From: Eudorina sp. 2006-703-Eu-15
Taxonomy: Eukaryota; Chlorophyta; Chlorophyceae; Chlamydomonadales; Volvocaceae
DNA length: 64,000 bases
Assembly: GCA_003117195.1 (NCBI GenBank)
Contig: BDSI01000117.1
Coordinates: 271,091-335,090, forward strand
Direction: 5' to 3'
Shown here: positions 1 to 13,020 of the stretch, one piece after another
How the letters are laid out: every line of letters begins with the position of its first letter
Numbering within the stretch: the stretch's first letter is position 1
Notes under the pieces: generated by a model
The model's input: the letters and a program-made list of their open reading frames with translations, nothing else
What the model was told of the DNA's origin: nothing
The model's database searches: none
Position numbers and translations under genes: made by a program

Positions 1-396
1 GTCGGGCGGGTTGCATTTCTAAACACCCATACTGCGCCCCTGCTGTATGCTGCGCATACTGCGAAAGCAACGGTCCGATGCCTGGCTGAGGGAGCGGATT
101 TGAAAGGAAACACCAGACCCAGGAACATAGCAGGGCTGGGTGGCGGGAAGGGGTCCGGTTGGGGCTGGGTGGTAGTAGAGGTCCAGGTCCTGATCCCCCA
201 GCTTCTTGACCACCGGGGGCTGAGGCCTGCGTCGTTGTCGAACCTTACCTATCAACCCACCCACCTACTACCTACCTACCCACCTACCTACCAGCGCAGT
301 TTCAAAATACCTACTAATTTCTTACACCCACCTACCTACCCACCTACGTACCTACCTACCTGTGTGGTGACGCTGTGCTGTTGCTGCTGTGTGCAG
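1..396. other. Upstream intron of partial gene, with CTAC-rich tract
   Basis: No convincing exon is visible here. Positions 255-361 are a degenerate CTAC/CCAC tetranucleotide tract (repeated ctac/cccac units) that runs into a pyrimidine-rich stretch and the splice acceptor (gtgcag) at 391-396. The block is most simply the intron preceding the first recognisable exon of the gene at 397, whose 5' end lies to the left of the window. Confidence 0.5.
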
Positions 397-3032
397 GGCG
401 CCGCGGCCGTGGTGGCTGCGCACCGCTGGGTGGCCCTGGGGCTGCTGCCCCCCGCCCGCCTGCGCGGCGCCCTGCTGCTGCGGCTGGTGGGGGCGCCGCT
501 GGAGGGGCTCAAGCTGCGGCTCGCGGTCGCGCAGCCGGCGAGGTGGGTGCTGCGTCGCGGGGAGGGAGGCAGAGACGGGGGCCAGGGGTGGCGTGTGGCG
601 TTGAGGGGGCCAGAGGGGGCATCGAGGGGTCCGTTGTGTGCGGCGGGGAGCAGGGCGTGCGGGCGTCCGAGACGCCGGAAGCGGACTCCGACGAGAGGGG
701 GATGGAAAAGAGAAGGACGGGGGGAGGCGGGGTGGGAGGTAGAGGCATACAGGCAGGCGTGGCGGGAGGGAGGGCGGGAGGGAGGGAGGGAGGAAAGGAG
801 GGCAGGACGGGCGTTGGGAATCCGTAAGGAGGATGAAGCCGCGCTGCTGCCAGAGCAACGGACGGAGCGAAAGGACTTCAGGGTGCGCTTGCGCTGCAGC
901 AGTTCGGGTCCCGGCGCGGAACTGACCCTACTCCCCCGTCCTTAATCTTTCGGTTCTCCCACTTTTCCCTGTTTATCACCACAACCACCACAACCATAAC
1001 GTGTGTGGAACCGTGGGGCCTTGGTCGGTGCGCCTCGCCGTTGATTCCGTTGATTCCGTTGATTGACCAAGGTTCATTCTGTCCGGGTGGTGCCCCGCAG
1101 GCCCAGGCCCGCACCGGGTGGGGCGGGTCCGCAGCCGCTGCCGCTGCCGTCGTCGCCCCGGCCCGCCACGTGGGGCGATGTGGCGGTCACGGCGCTGTTT
1201 GGGGAGCTGCTGGACAACGTCGCCGCGGCGGAGCCGGTGGGTGGTGAGGGAAGGAGGGGGGAGCAGTCGGGCAGGGGGGGCCACCAGATGCCGCGGGGGC
1301 AGTACTGCTGTCCTCGTTGATGACAAGGGGGAGGAGAGGGATTGAGGGATTCAGTGGGCAATCGCAAACCTGCGGGTGCAAGGGAATCGATGGGCAATAA
1401 TAAAGCTGCGCTGCTGCTAGAGCACGAGTCGGATCGGAGCACGGTACAGTACGTGTAGGCAACATGAGCCCTAGCTCCCAACGTTCACGATGAGAGACTC
1501 AAGTAAGGAAAACGTTATTGCTGTAATACGGTAATGCAGCGGGGGCAGGGGACAACGCGGTGACTTTTTCTCGATTCGCCGTCTTGATTGGCAGTAGAGG
1601 GGCGGGGCAACGCGGCCATGGTGGCGGTAGGCGCAGCGGCGCAGGGCGACTCAGTAACTTGAGCGAGTTGGGCCCAGGAAGGGGAGGAGGAGGAGGAGGA
1701 GGAGGAGGAGGAGGACCGTCATGAGGGGGACGAGCAGCTCCATGCCCTGACGCAGCCTTGGTGTTTGCGGGGTTTGCTGCTGTGCAGGGGCAGCTCCGGG
1801 ACATGGCGGCCTGGCTGAGCCGCCTGGCAGCGCAGGAGGGGCCGGAGGCGGCGGACAGCGAGGGCCCCGAGGTGGCGTTGCGACTGGAGGCCTCCCGGGC
1901 CTGCGGCGGCGCAGCGGCTGCGAGCCCGAGGGCGATCAGCCCGGTGCTGGCAGTCAGCGAGGCGGAGGCTGGTGTCGCCGGTGGGCCCGCGACCGGTGGG
2001 CTGCGGCCGGAAGGGGAGGGGGAGGCGGTCGCGGGGGCTGCCTCGCCCGGACCCTCCGGCCGGAGAAGCTCTGGGGAGGCACACGGGCCCCGGGTTCCGC
2101 TTCCGCTGGGGCTGCAGGAGCAGGAGGAGGCGGAGGCGCTGCAGCTGGGGCTGCGACTCAGGAGCGCGGCGCGGGAGTGGCACAAGATCTGCTCCAGGTG
2201 CGGCGGGGTCCAACCAACCTCGCCGGCGCTCGGGGGGTTGTGGCGCCGGGTGTGCGAGGGGCGGGGCGTCCCCGGCGGGCGGGCAGGCGGGCGGGCGGGC
2301 GTGTCCGGAAGTGGGCGGGCGGGGAGGCCGTGGCCTCGGGGATGCATGTACCTCACCCTGCCGCATGCGCGCTGCTCCGCGCTGCCTTCCCTGCCTGACC
2401 GCTCTTGGCAGTGGGCCGCAAGACCAGGGAAAACTCTGTTTCCCTTCTCCCCTTCCCTGATTTTGCGGCATCGTGGCTCGTTTGGGCGCAGGCCTCTTCC
2501 CCTGGGGGATCTGCAGCAGTCGCCGCCACAGCAGCCGCCGCAGCGCGGCCAGGCCCCGCCCGCGGCGATCTCGCCGGGCTCACAGGCCAGGGCGCTCCCG
2601 CTGGGGTCCCCCTGGGCGGCAGCTCCATCCCTCGCGGCTCCCCCGGCCCTACCGGAGCTGCAGCCCTCCGTCCTGCAGTCGCATCCGCTCCAGCCACCGC
2701 ACCACCAGCAGCACCGGCAGCCCCGGCTGCACCCCCAGCCTGGGGCTCTGGGTGGAGCCACGGAGCCGGCAGCTGCCGCCCCGCCCTCCCTGGCGCTCAG
2801 CGGTGCCCTCAACCTCGATACAGATACCGGCCCCAGGGCCGTCGTGAGCTCGGCCCAGCTCCTCCATGTGGAGTTCGGTGGCGGCTCGTCGGCACTGAAG
2901 CGGCCTGCGCACGAGTCCTTTCCCGCGCTCCCTTGCCCCCACCCCGGCGAGGAGGAACGCGCCGCTTTTGCTGGTGCTGATGGCGACGGTGCGGTTCCGC
3001 TGAAGAAGTCGCGGCCAGCTGAGGAAAACTGA
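397..3032 (+). CDS. Unrecognised protein, 3' part (at least three exons)
   Basis: I do not recognise this gene. Three exons join in phase: 397-542 (Ala/Leu-rich helical), 1101-1236 (Pro-rich, then a helical stretch containing TWGDVAVTALFGELLDN) and 1788-3032, ending at TGA. Each is flanked by an acceptor cag and a gtgggt-type donor, and the phases match (AG|G, then phase 0). The 5' end is outside the window. The last exon starts with an amphipathic segment (QLRDMAAWLSRLAAQ) followed by long Ala/Gly/Pro/Gln low complexity. Its basic tail (KRPAHE, then PLKKSRPAEEN at the terminus) could be a nuclear localisation signal. Positions 2198 to about 2500 translate into Arg/Gly/Cys-rich text unlike the flanks and follow a good donor (ccag|gtgcgg), so an extra intron there is possible. 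No catalytic motif is visible. Confidence 0.5.
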
Positions 3033-6000
3033 GAGGCGCGAGGTGGGGGTGGCGTCCACCCATTGCCCTGCCGACGCGGGCGCGGGGGATGTTCCTCTCT
3101 GGCGTCGGCGGCGCGGGAAGGGTGTGCCATGGCCGCGGCGGCGCGGGGCTGCTGATGCAGCACCATATTTAGGTGCAGACCTGCGCACATTGCCTGAGCA
3201 CGCACATCCTGTTTTGGAGCACACCCCTCAGCCGCTATACCGACGAACACCGTGTCAGGCGGGACGGGGCGGGGCGGGGCGGCGGCCGGGGTGAATGGCG
3301 GATAAGCCGTCGGATGTTGATGATTGAGAGGTGATGTTGCGGTGGCAGCGGCGGCGGCTTCCTTCTTCTGGTGCTTAATATGATGATTATCATATCCTGC
3401 TGATGTAAATTGGTGGTGGAGCTGACATTGACAATAGGATCATGACTATGACGGCCGTTCCGGCCGTCGCCCCAACGTGCTTGACCGCCGGAACGGGATG
3501 GGCTGCGCAGGGCCCCCGCAGCGCCCCCTCTGGGTGGTAAGCCGCGCGGGTCTGGGTGTTCTGTCGGCGAGTGTCGCTTGAGGGGCGTGTGTCCCCTGGA
3601 CCTCGCCCCACACTGCGTCTTTGCGCGGTCTCATCTTCCACCGCCACGTTGGTTGGTATTTTGGTATTCTGGGTGTGCCCGGGTTCGTTTCTGGGTCTGA
3701 TTTTTCTTTTTAACCCCCCACACTAGGCTAGCTGCGGCCTGTCGGTACAGTCCGGTAACGGAAATCCGTACATGTTTATAATTCCGTACAGTACGGTATG
3801 TACGGGGCCTACCTCGAGCGCGATGTGCATGTTGTGCCCGACCCGTGCAGGGAGGGTCCCCGATGCTTCTTGGGCCTCGGCTGGCTGCACTCCCTCGATT
3901 CCGTGCAGCACCTGCGGCGATTCAGTCGGGGTTCTCGCCAGGCACAGAACTGGAACACGCCCGAGCCTGTCAGCGGCGCTCAGCAGGGCGGGTGCCTTGG
4001 TGCGTAACCGGTGTGTGCATGTGTGCTTGTGTGTCCCCTTTACCCGGGGAGGGATCCGCTGTTTGGGTGTGTTAATCGAGAAGTGAGCGGCGGGGGAAAG
4101 AAAGTAGGAGCGACGGGGGTTGTGTGCACATGCGGCAGAGCGAGGAACCCGAGGCTCACGAGCCGTGAGAGTGTGGAGCAAAGGAACCCGCCCGACCCAA
4201 ACGGCCGCCTGTGTACAAGGAAACCGGCAACCTGTGTTGTGCGGGGGTGTGGGGGTGTGGGACTGTCTGCCTGACGGTGGTGGGATCCTCGAAATGGTCC
4301 TTCGAAAGGATGAATGGATGGATGGATGGATGAATCAATATATCTGATGGATCTTTCGATCCATTTCCGGCGATGTCAAATTGTTGCCATTGGGCAAAGT
4401 GACACACCGCGTGCCTCCCCAGTGTCCCCCGTTGGCACACTCCTCGTTGGGCGTGATCGTGATATGATGAGGCGTGATGTGCCGTACACTTGCATGGTTG
4501 GCCGCGGTCGCGTGTCCCGTGGGTCGGTGTGAGGCGGGTGAGGAGATATGCTATGTTATCGTGTGTGTGAGTGTGGGTGGGTGTCGTACTCTTCTCGTGA
4601 GTCGGGGACTAGTCGAAATTGGGGGCTGGGAGCTGGTCGGCCCTTCCTGGCCGAGCTGTCCGTACATCTGCACGGCTTCCGAATGGTACGTTGCCGAGCG
4701 ACTGGATACGGTTTCGTTTTGAGTGTGTATATGTGGTTAATGTAACCACATGTAAACACATTAACTGTGTTTATGAATTGTGGCCCCATCTGGCCGACCC
4801 GTGGTGTGTCCACACTCGCCGCGCTGCTGTCTCTGTCGCCCGTGCAACTGAGACGTCCGCGGTCTCCTCGCGTCCACCTCACCTCTCCTTTACTCTCCTC
4901 CTACCGATTGGTCTCCGCTGCTGGGTGCGCTGCCCTTCCGTGCCTCCGGACTCTTTCGTGGCCCCGGTTAGAGAGGCAGCCATGCGATCAGTCACAGCAC
5001 TTCTCCACATCCGAGAGGGACGGTGGATGGACGCACCTGGAAGCCCACGCCGCGCCACGCAGCAGCCACAACGGCAGCAGGCGTCAGCGGTACAGTAACG
5101 ACCACATAAGCTGACCCTGGATTTCGGGCCGCGAATCGAACTACATTAGCGACCCCGGCAGTATTTCATTGACCCAATACGTCCGCTCCAGGCACCCGTT
5201 CCGTTGCGGAAACCAAGCAGTGCAGCGGTATTCACCGGCCGCCCCTCCAGCGCCCCCTCCCCGGCTTGGTTTGAGTCTCGCTGCCCGGCTGGTTGCCCCA
5301 CGGAGTCCTTCCTGGTTTCAGCCGCGCCACCCCTGGCCTGGTGCACCGGCCACAGGGGCCCTTTCCGCAGTGGTGCGGACAGCACATTGCAAACACCGGA
5401 CACACCAGACAGGACGTTGGCAGGGTTCACCATGCACAAGTCTGCGCTCCCTTTCCGGGGTCCGCTGTAACGTTCATTCACTCATTCATTCAAGTCGGCA
5501 TGAGATGCGTCTTGCGTAGCTGGTTGAGAACTGGAAGCCGGGGTTATTAATGTAGGGTAGGGTATCTGCAGCCGCCCTGCTGCGGCGAGCCTTGCCCGGT
5601 CGGCCCGGTGCTAGTTCGCAAACTAAGGGGCCGTACAGAGGTCATCTAACTTGCGAGGGGCCGAGGAGACGACATTCAAAACGCGCCGATTGAAACGCGT
5701 CGTACGCATCTCAGGCGGGCCGCTGCGCCGCTGTGGACGACTGCGGCGTTATCACGGCCGAAGTACAGGCCGGACCAACATGTACCAGCGTGGAGAGTCA
5801 CAGTCGCATGCTTCAATCATTGAGCTGGTTATTGTAGAAACGTCGTAGATTGCATGACGTGAAAAAGTGCACGTATCTTACGAAAAAAGCGAGCAACAGT
5901 GCGTACGAAAAGAGGGGAGCGCAAAGAAGTCTGCGCTTGATCGCCTTGCTGAAGACGGACCCGAATTAGCTGAACACAGCAGACTGCATACGTAAAGTAA

Positions 6001-6514
6001 TTGTAGTCGGGCGTCTATTGCTGTGTGTCATACGAATGGCTGATGCAAAGAGTGGCTTTACTCATCAATATCTCAGCTCGACCATGACTCTCTTCCCAAC
6101 GCATTAGACCGACACGACAGCCTTGCAACTCCAATGGGGGGAAACTGCGAACCTCCAGGTAGTTGGACTTGGAGATAGGACTGGCTGACTGGTGTAACCT
6201 TCACGTACACAGAAAAACACCAGATCACCCTGCAGGTTATTTTGACAAAAACATGCATATATGTCTTATGTTCAAGCTGCTTACTTTTGTCACATTGCCC
6301 GTGCGGCCGCAGGACACGTGCCGTAGGACGCTCGCAGCGTTCCCGCCTGTTTTATACCAGAAACCTGATCAGCCGCTCACGCACTGCAAACATACCATGA
6401 CCTTACTCTTACGCTGCCACTGTTATAAATGACCATTGGTGCTATTTAATAGCTGTTACGGAGGCTTCCAGCCCATCATCCGACCGAGGGAGGAGTTCAG
6501 TGAAGCTCAGCAGG
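3033..6514. other. Intergenic region
   Basis: No supported gene. It begins with the presumptive 3' UTR of the preceding gene. At 4311-4334 there is a short ATGG microsatellite. Short palindromic gtac/cgtacg words are frequent (for example around 3780-3800). Open frames here have no consistent GC3 bias, no splice-consistent extension and no recognisable domain. The last part (about 6300-6514) presumably holds the promoter and 5' UTR of the F-box-like gene. Confidence 0.5.
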
Positions 6515-9500
6515 ATGGACAAGAACAAGGAAATAAAAAGAGTTTATCATCTGCTGGGTCTTCCACAAGAACTATTGCAGGCAAGTCGTCTGAACGGAGC
6601 CTTGCGCTTTCGGCGGGGGCGGAACGCAGAGGTGGCGGCGAGGGCCGAACTGGGCATGTCTTACAGTGGATGATGTAAGGAGAATTTCTTCTCATTTTAT
6701 TTGACTCCTTCCGCTCATTCCGCTTTCCTGCAGCTTATTCTCAACGATGTGCCGGGCAAGTACGCACTTCGGCCAACCTGCAAGGCCTTCGCAGCCGCGC
6801 TTGCGAGTAGCTGCGACACCATTCATCTACGCCGATATAGGCTCATCAAACATGGCGCGAGGTACAGACCCCCGTTGCCTCTTTATGTGTCGTCCTTCGT
6901 CCCAAGCCGCGTTCCCGGTGTAAACTGTCGCCAGCGTTCCATAAGACTTTCACTACATTACTTCAATATTTGTTCATAGCAGCGCACATCCAACCTTGGG
7001 GTGCAACCATGTCGAGGATATTTTGGCCAAATATCATGCCTCGGCGGTCCAAATTCCAGCTCGTCCGACCAGCACCGCATACGCAGCCTTCGCCTCCTTA
7101 TCGTTATCTGATGACGACCACCACAACTGTGGCCCTGGCGCCCGTCGCCTCTTGTTCCCCTCGCGCAGGCGCGAAGCCGCGGCCGCCCTCGCCGCCTTCC
7201 CGCGCGCCCGCCGGGTTGTCCTGTCCATGATCAGCCCAGCCAACACGAGGCCTGCCCCTGAGCGGTCCCTCCACCTCCTCAACCCGTCCAGCGACGATGA
7301 AGAGGACAATTTTTCCGCCGAGCAGGCCCCGCCGCTGCGGCCCCAAGACAACCTTTCCCAACCCTCTCCCAGCCCCCACACCAGCCACCCGCGTCACAAC
7401 AACAGCTCCCCCCTCCGCGTGTCGGTGCCACCGCCCCCGTCCCCAGCCACCCGCAACGAGGACCTCCTCTCGGAGACCTTTTCGGCGCTGTGCAGCGTCG
7501 CCGGCGCCCGCATCACCTCCCTCGCTGTCCTGCACCTCGGCTGCGCGCTGCCGCCGCCGTCGGCGCTCGGCGCCCTGGCCTCCTCCCTCACGGAGCTGGA
7601 GCTGTCCGACGGCTCCTACTCGGCCGCGGCGCAGCAGGGCTACTTCAACATGCTCGTGCGGGGCGACCGCGGGGAGCTGTGCGCCCGCAGCGATGCCATG
7701 GTCGCGCTGGCGCTGGCGCTGCCGCAGCTGCGGAGGTTGTCCCTCGCCACCGCGGTCTTCACGGTCAGCGCCGTGTCGGCGCTGGGTGGGCTGACCAGGC
7801 TGGAGGCGTTGAGCCTCGCGGGGTCCCTGGAGTGCGGCGGCCCCGCGCCCAGGGCGCAGGCCACGGAGACGTACCGCACGCTGCTGACGTCGCTGCGGGA
7901 GCTGCGGCAGCTGCGGCTGCCGATGGCGGTGGCGTCGCCCAGGAGCTCGGGTCCGTTGGCCGTCGACGACGACGACGAGGATGGCGTGAAGGCTGAGGAG
8001 TACGACGATGATCATATCGATAAGGATGAGGAGTACGGCACGATCGTTGGTTTTGGAGGAGGCTGGGAATGCGCTGGCGCTGGATATGGCCATGGCGGTG
8101 CGGGCGGGGCTGCGACCAGCGGCAGCAGCAGCAGCAGCGGCAGCGATGGGTCGCTGTTCAGCGGCGGCCTTTTCGGCGGCGGCGGGTGTGACCGAAACTC
8201 TCTCCGCGGCGCCGCGGACGCCTGGCGCAGCAGTCGCGGGGCGCCCCTCCCTTGTGAGGTTACTGGCTGGCGGGGGAGCCTCCTCGCGTCGCTCGGGCCT
8301 GCGGCGCCTGTGGCGGAGACCCAGCCTTCTATTCACACCCTTGCACCCACCGTCGTGTGCGGCCCTGGGCCTAGGCTCTCCGGGGGCCGCACCGCCGGCT
8401 CCCCCTTCCCGGCGGTTCGCTTCCCGGCGACAATCGCCCCGCCGGTGCTGCCAGCTCGCCCGCCGGTTATGTGTCCCACGGGTCTGTCGTCGGCGGGCAC
8501 GGCGGCGGTGGCCTTTGGGGGACTGACCCTGGGCTCCCTGAGGGGCCATGACCAGTACCCGCACCCGCATCTGCAGCACCAGCAGCACCAGCAGCACCAG
8601 CAGCACCAGCAGCACCAGCAGCAGCGGCGGCAGCAGCACCACATGGGTACACGAGCGACCCGTGGGTTGACCCTCCCGCCGCATCTGCAGGATCTGACCA
8701 TTCCGCTCTGTGCCATGAACCGGCCCGTCTTTGAGGCCGTGTGTGAAGCCTTTGGCGGCGACGCGGGCTCGTCCTGCGGCGGCGGTGTCGTCGGCTGTGT
8801 CGGCGGCGGCGGCGGTTGCGACGCGTGGTGGAGGACGGGCCGGGCGGCATGCGGCGCGGCACAGCCCTCGTCCGGGGCCGGTGCCGAGGGGGCCAGTGGG
8901 GAGCGCCGCGCCGAGTGTGGATCTGGATCTGGATCTGCAGCTCGCCTCCCGTGCGGCAGGAGCCACGGTCCCTGGCGCAGCGCGCCGCACGCCGGGCCCT
9001 GCTCCGCCGCTGCTGCACCTCGCGGCCACTGCGGCAGCTGCTGCTGCTGCTGCTCCAACAGCCGCGCTGGGAAGGACGACGTTAGGGCAGCTGGCTGCGC
9101 GGCGCCATCGGCGGGACCGCAGACCAGCGGCAACAGCGGCGGCGGCAGCGGCAGAGGCAACAGCGCCGGCGCAGAGGCGGTCAGGGGCGGCATCGGGCCG
9201 GCTCCCTGCGGCGGTGCGGGCGCCGGGGCCCCGGTCAGTCGGGCCGCCGCCGCCCTGAGGTCGCTGCACATCCCCACCCTGGCAGGCTACTCACACTGGG
9301 AGGGCAGCTTCCTCGAGACGGTCCGCGACTTCCGGTTGCTTGGGCGCATGTCGGGCCTGGAGCAGCTGCACCTGAGTCTGGACACGGGGGCCATGAGGAT
9401 GGGCCGCGCCGGCATGCGGTCCTGCTTCCAGAACCTTCGGTCCCTACGGCACATCAAGGTGCGCGGTGGAGCGCACCCGGTGCGCTGTTGTTCGTTGTCC

Positions 9501-10190
9501 GTTGGTTGTCGTCCGTTGACCGTTGTTCGTGCGTTGTTCTCCTGGAGCGCTGAGGAGTCGTAGCCGTCCTCCTCCTCCTCCTCTCCTCCTCCTCTCCTTC
9601 TCCTCTCCTCCTCTCCTCCCCCTCTCCTCCTCCTCTCCTCCCCCTTTCCTCATCCTCCTAGCTGCTCGTCTCATTCATTTGCTGTTCAACACCCTTCCCA
9701 CGTCCCCCTCATCGCCGCCTCCTGCGGCCCTCGACAGGATCTCCGAGTCAGCGAGGCCCAGCGACCCACTCTCTTCTCCATACGCAAGCGCTCCACCGGA
9801 TACAGGAGCAGCAGCAGCGGCAGCAGCAGCGGCAGGAGCAGCGGCGGCGGCGGTGCCCTGGCGCCGCTCTCCTTTGACCCGGCCTGTGGCCCGGACACCG
9901 GCGCCCGCGGCCTCTGCGCCGAGGCTCTCCAGCAGCTGCGGCGCCAGTGGCCTCACCTGCAGACGCTGCAGTTCTTCTCGGAGACGGTGGTCCGCGGCGG
10001 CTGCGGGCGGCTGTTGGTACCCGACGGCATCGAGGATGTGGGGGTGCTGCCGCCGCCCTGCGCCTGCTGCTCAGGGCCCTGGCTGATGGCGGCGCCGCGG
10101 GGCAGCGTGGGCAGATGGGACAGGGGCAGCCCTAGGTGGGCCGAGGGGGCCGCGCGGGAGGAGGCGAGTCCGCCAGCCCAAAGTCGCTAG
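6515..10190 (+). CDS. F-box-like / leucine-rich-repeat protein
   Basis: Four exons join in phase: 6515-6580, 6734-6861, 6983-9458 and 9738-10190 (TAG), giving about 1040 residues. Residues ~16-60 read LPQELLQ-LILNDVP-...-LRPTCKAFAAAL, matching the F-box pattern (LP.ELL..IL..V, then the C-K-F helix). Leucine-rich repeats follow: about residues 240-330 (for example LAVLHLG, LTELELS, LRRLSLA, LEALSLAG), a few near 610 (LQDLTIP) and a last block near 830-900 (LRSLHIP, LEQLHLSL, LRSLRHI). Between them lie long Gly/Ser/Ala-rich insertions and a Gln/His tract at 8571-8640. F-box/LRR proteins are usually substrate adaptors of SCF ubiquitin ligases; that role is inferred. The first intron uses a GC donor. 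The start is the first ATG that opens directly into the F-box. The very long exon 3 may hide an unrecognised intron. Confidence 0.72.
6581..6733 (+). other. GC-AG intron
   Basis: Exon 1 ends with cag and is followed by gcaagt, the consensus of the minor GC-AG intron class; the acceptor is ctgcag at 6728-6733. Using it joins the two halves of the F-box motif in phase 0, which is the main support. No nearby GT donor gives the same join. Confidence 0.65.
8571..8640 (+). repeat. CAGCAC triplet repeat in coding sequence
   Basis: About ten near-perfect cagcac(cag) units encode a Gln/His-rich stretch inside exon 3 of the F-box-like/LRR gene. The unit length is a multiple of three, so copy-number change would not break the frame. 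Confidence 0.85.
9562..9660 (+). repeat. Polypyrimidine tcctcc tract in intron
   Basis: An almost pure run of tcctcc/tcctctcc in the last intron (9459-9737) of the F-box-like gene, upstream of the acceptor at 9731-9737. Confidence 0.8.
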
Positions 10191-12980
10191 GGGGCGCGCG
10201 GGCCGGGGCCGCGCGGGGGAGGAGGCGCGCGGGCCGGACGTGACGGGGTTATATACGCAAAGCAAAGAGGAGGTTTATTCATATGTATGTGGGGACCGGT
10301 CAGAATGTGTGGGTCTGTACGTCTTGAGGTCACTGCCTCGCTAGCCCATGCACGGAGGGCGGACTTAAAGGAAGGGTTATATATATGTGTGCAACGGACG
10401 AACCGCAGTGCGCATTCTCAAGCTCGGATTCAATTCGATTTCCCTGGGCATAGGGTTACAGGAGTCACTGGCGGGCATGTGGGACAGAGACACGCCCCCA
10501 TGTGGCACTTTTGGCTGTGGGCTGACAGCGCGGGGGTCACGGCCCGGGGTGCCGTATCAGGTGGCGCGCTCGGAGGGAGCGGGTGGCAGCGGGTATCAGG
10601 GTTTGAGGGATCAGGGTGTTAGGGATTAGGGTTTAGGAGGCTCCCAACCTGGTTCGGTTCGGGGCGTGTCACACGCTGCACTGGACACCACGGCACAGCC
10701 TTGGCACGGACGGGAGGAAAGGACGGACCGACGGACGGACGGACGGACGGACGGACCGACGGACGGACGAGGGCGGCGTTCGCCCACGTGCTTTCCTGGC
10801 CCCGGGGACGCTTTCCGCCATTTTGCTGTCGACAGAGCGCCAGGTGGTTTGCGGTTGGCACAGCCGCCCGCAAACACCGCGTTATGTGGGGGCTTCCACC
10901 AGGGTGTGCCTGCCGGTCACGACGTACATGCCTGACGCGGTTGATGCGGTATGCCCCGGGTGGGATTCGTCTAGGACCCGCTTCGTCGTGCCGTACAGAA
11001 CCCCGAGGAGATGATTACGTCATCATCCCCGCACGGGTCCCACCCTGGAGCGCAACGTCCTCGAAGTCGCGACCTGCGTCCATTCATGCGACATGATTCA
11101 TCCCCCAACCCTCTACAGTACTGCTTGTTGGTCTCGCCTCCCCTGTGGGCGTAGGCGTCACGTTGGAGAGCCTGTTCAGCCCACCGCGACACTATCTGGT
11201 GGATGTGTTTTAGCGAGCAACCTGCCGGACCCTCCCTGACCGACGACTGTGGAGTTGAAACAGAAAACTGCCCGGACACACCTAGCCTGGGGTGGGTTGT
11301 GGACAACTGTGGGGCGTGTGTCTGCGCGTGTGTGTGTTCAACAAGAAGCCCACCGTGTGTGTGTGTGTGTGTGTTCGTACGCGTGCGCGCGTATATGTGT
11401 TTGTTCGTACGCTTGCGCGTGGGTGTGTATTTAGTTGAACGGTGATAAGGAGGGGGAGGAGGCAGAGGACGAGGAACAGGAGGACGATGACCCATGGGTC
11501 CATAGGGCGCTGTATCTTCTACGGGCTGCATTGGTGTGGTGCCTCGAGCTGAACCTGTCCTGGGTTGGTGACCCCGCAGTCGTGGTGTACCGCGCTGCTG
11601 TATGTTCTTGGTCGCGGTCTTGGTTGGTGTGGGGTTGGGGGGATTAGGGGCGGTTGGTTGTGCCGGCGGCGTGCTAGGATGCCTAGGAACGTACGGCATC
11701 TCATACATCGCGCTTCATTGTTCTGCTGCATATGCAGGCGTTGGACCTGGGTGTCGTACACAACGTGACGTGTTCTGGCATGTCAAATGGCCAGTAGCCT
11801 GGCTTTGGCTGAGGGTCGGTGGGTTTCTCCGATGGGAAGCGGTAATACTGCCGTAGCTGCTGTTCAGGCTGCTGCCACTGCTGTAGCTGCTGCTCAGGCT
11901 ACTGTTCCTTCACGTGTTCTTCGGTGGTAAGGCAGGCGCGCGAAGTCGTTTCCATGTGTGCGTGTGTGTGTGTGTGTATGTTCGGGAAATGCAACCGGTC
12001 GGCTTGTCAACTGGCCTATTGCGATTCGATTTCCTTTTCGATGTGTACGTTTTTCAGTTGTTTGTTCGTTTAAGTCGTTGGTTGGTTGCTCATTTGCTCA
12101 TCATTGCGGAATTCTGTGCGCTGGTTGGTTGCGTGTCGCTGGTAATAGCGCGCAGGGACGTGGGCTGGCTTTTTGCCTTTCGCGGGAATCTACAAGCGGT
12201 TTGGGTGCGAGCGATTTCAGCAGTTTGATGTGCGTCAAGTGTGAATGGATATTAATCAGTGGAGTTGAGTTTGCAAGACGAGCCTTTCATGTTGATGCGT
12301 GGTTGGTTGGTTGGTGGTCAGCTCAGGGAGTGGTTGGTTGGTTGCGCAAGTTCAAGAGCACGACATATGGGTACGAATGCGTACGGCAACAGCTGTTCCG
12401 CCTTTGGCAGCCCGCGCGGCGACTTGGGGGGTTTGCACGCACAGGTTACGTCCCCTAAAGAGATAAGGCGCGAGAAGATTGTCTGTCCTTGTTATAGGTT
12501 TTTCGTCTGTCCTTACGGCCTTTCACTCGAGCCTGCTGGCATGCGGCATTAGCCCGCGTACGACAAGCCTTTGCGATGACTCACCACGGGTGACAACTTT
12601 CTACGAGACGCGTTCCGCGGCTGCCGTACTTGAGAGGCTGTGAGTGTGCCTCACCCATTTCAGGCTTGGGGTTATTTTTTCTCCGTTCACGTAGTCCCGG
12701 GGTACGTAGTGTCAGGAATTTAGGTATGAAATTCGGCGGACCCGTCACACCAACTGTCAGTTAGGTCGTGCAGACCCATGGGTCGTTCTTCGGCACGGCC
12801 CACCACTCGTACATGTGCCCTTTAAAACCCTAGGTATTGATCACACTTGCCCATGGGCTCCTAGCAGCTAAGAAATAGCACCTAGCGCCTTCCTTCCTGT
12901 TCCTTCCGGCGGCGGTACTGCGGCACCACATTCTGCTTGTTAGTTTTATCTCGGAGTTTGAGCGTCTCCGATGCAAGTAA

Positions 12981-13020
<40 letters not shown>
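12981..13020. repeat. GGCT tetranucleotide microsatellite
   Basis: About ten consecutive ggct units; a shorter ggct run lies at 15075-15093. Confidence 0.9.

Noticed and set aside
10603..10640. Interstitial telomere-like repeat
   Set aside because: Only a few degenerate gggtttag/ttaggg words, with no regular unit.
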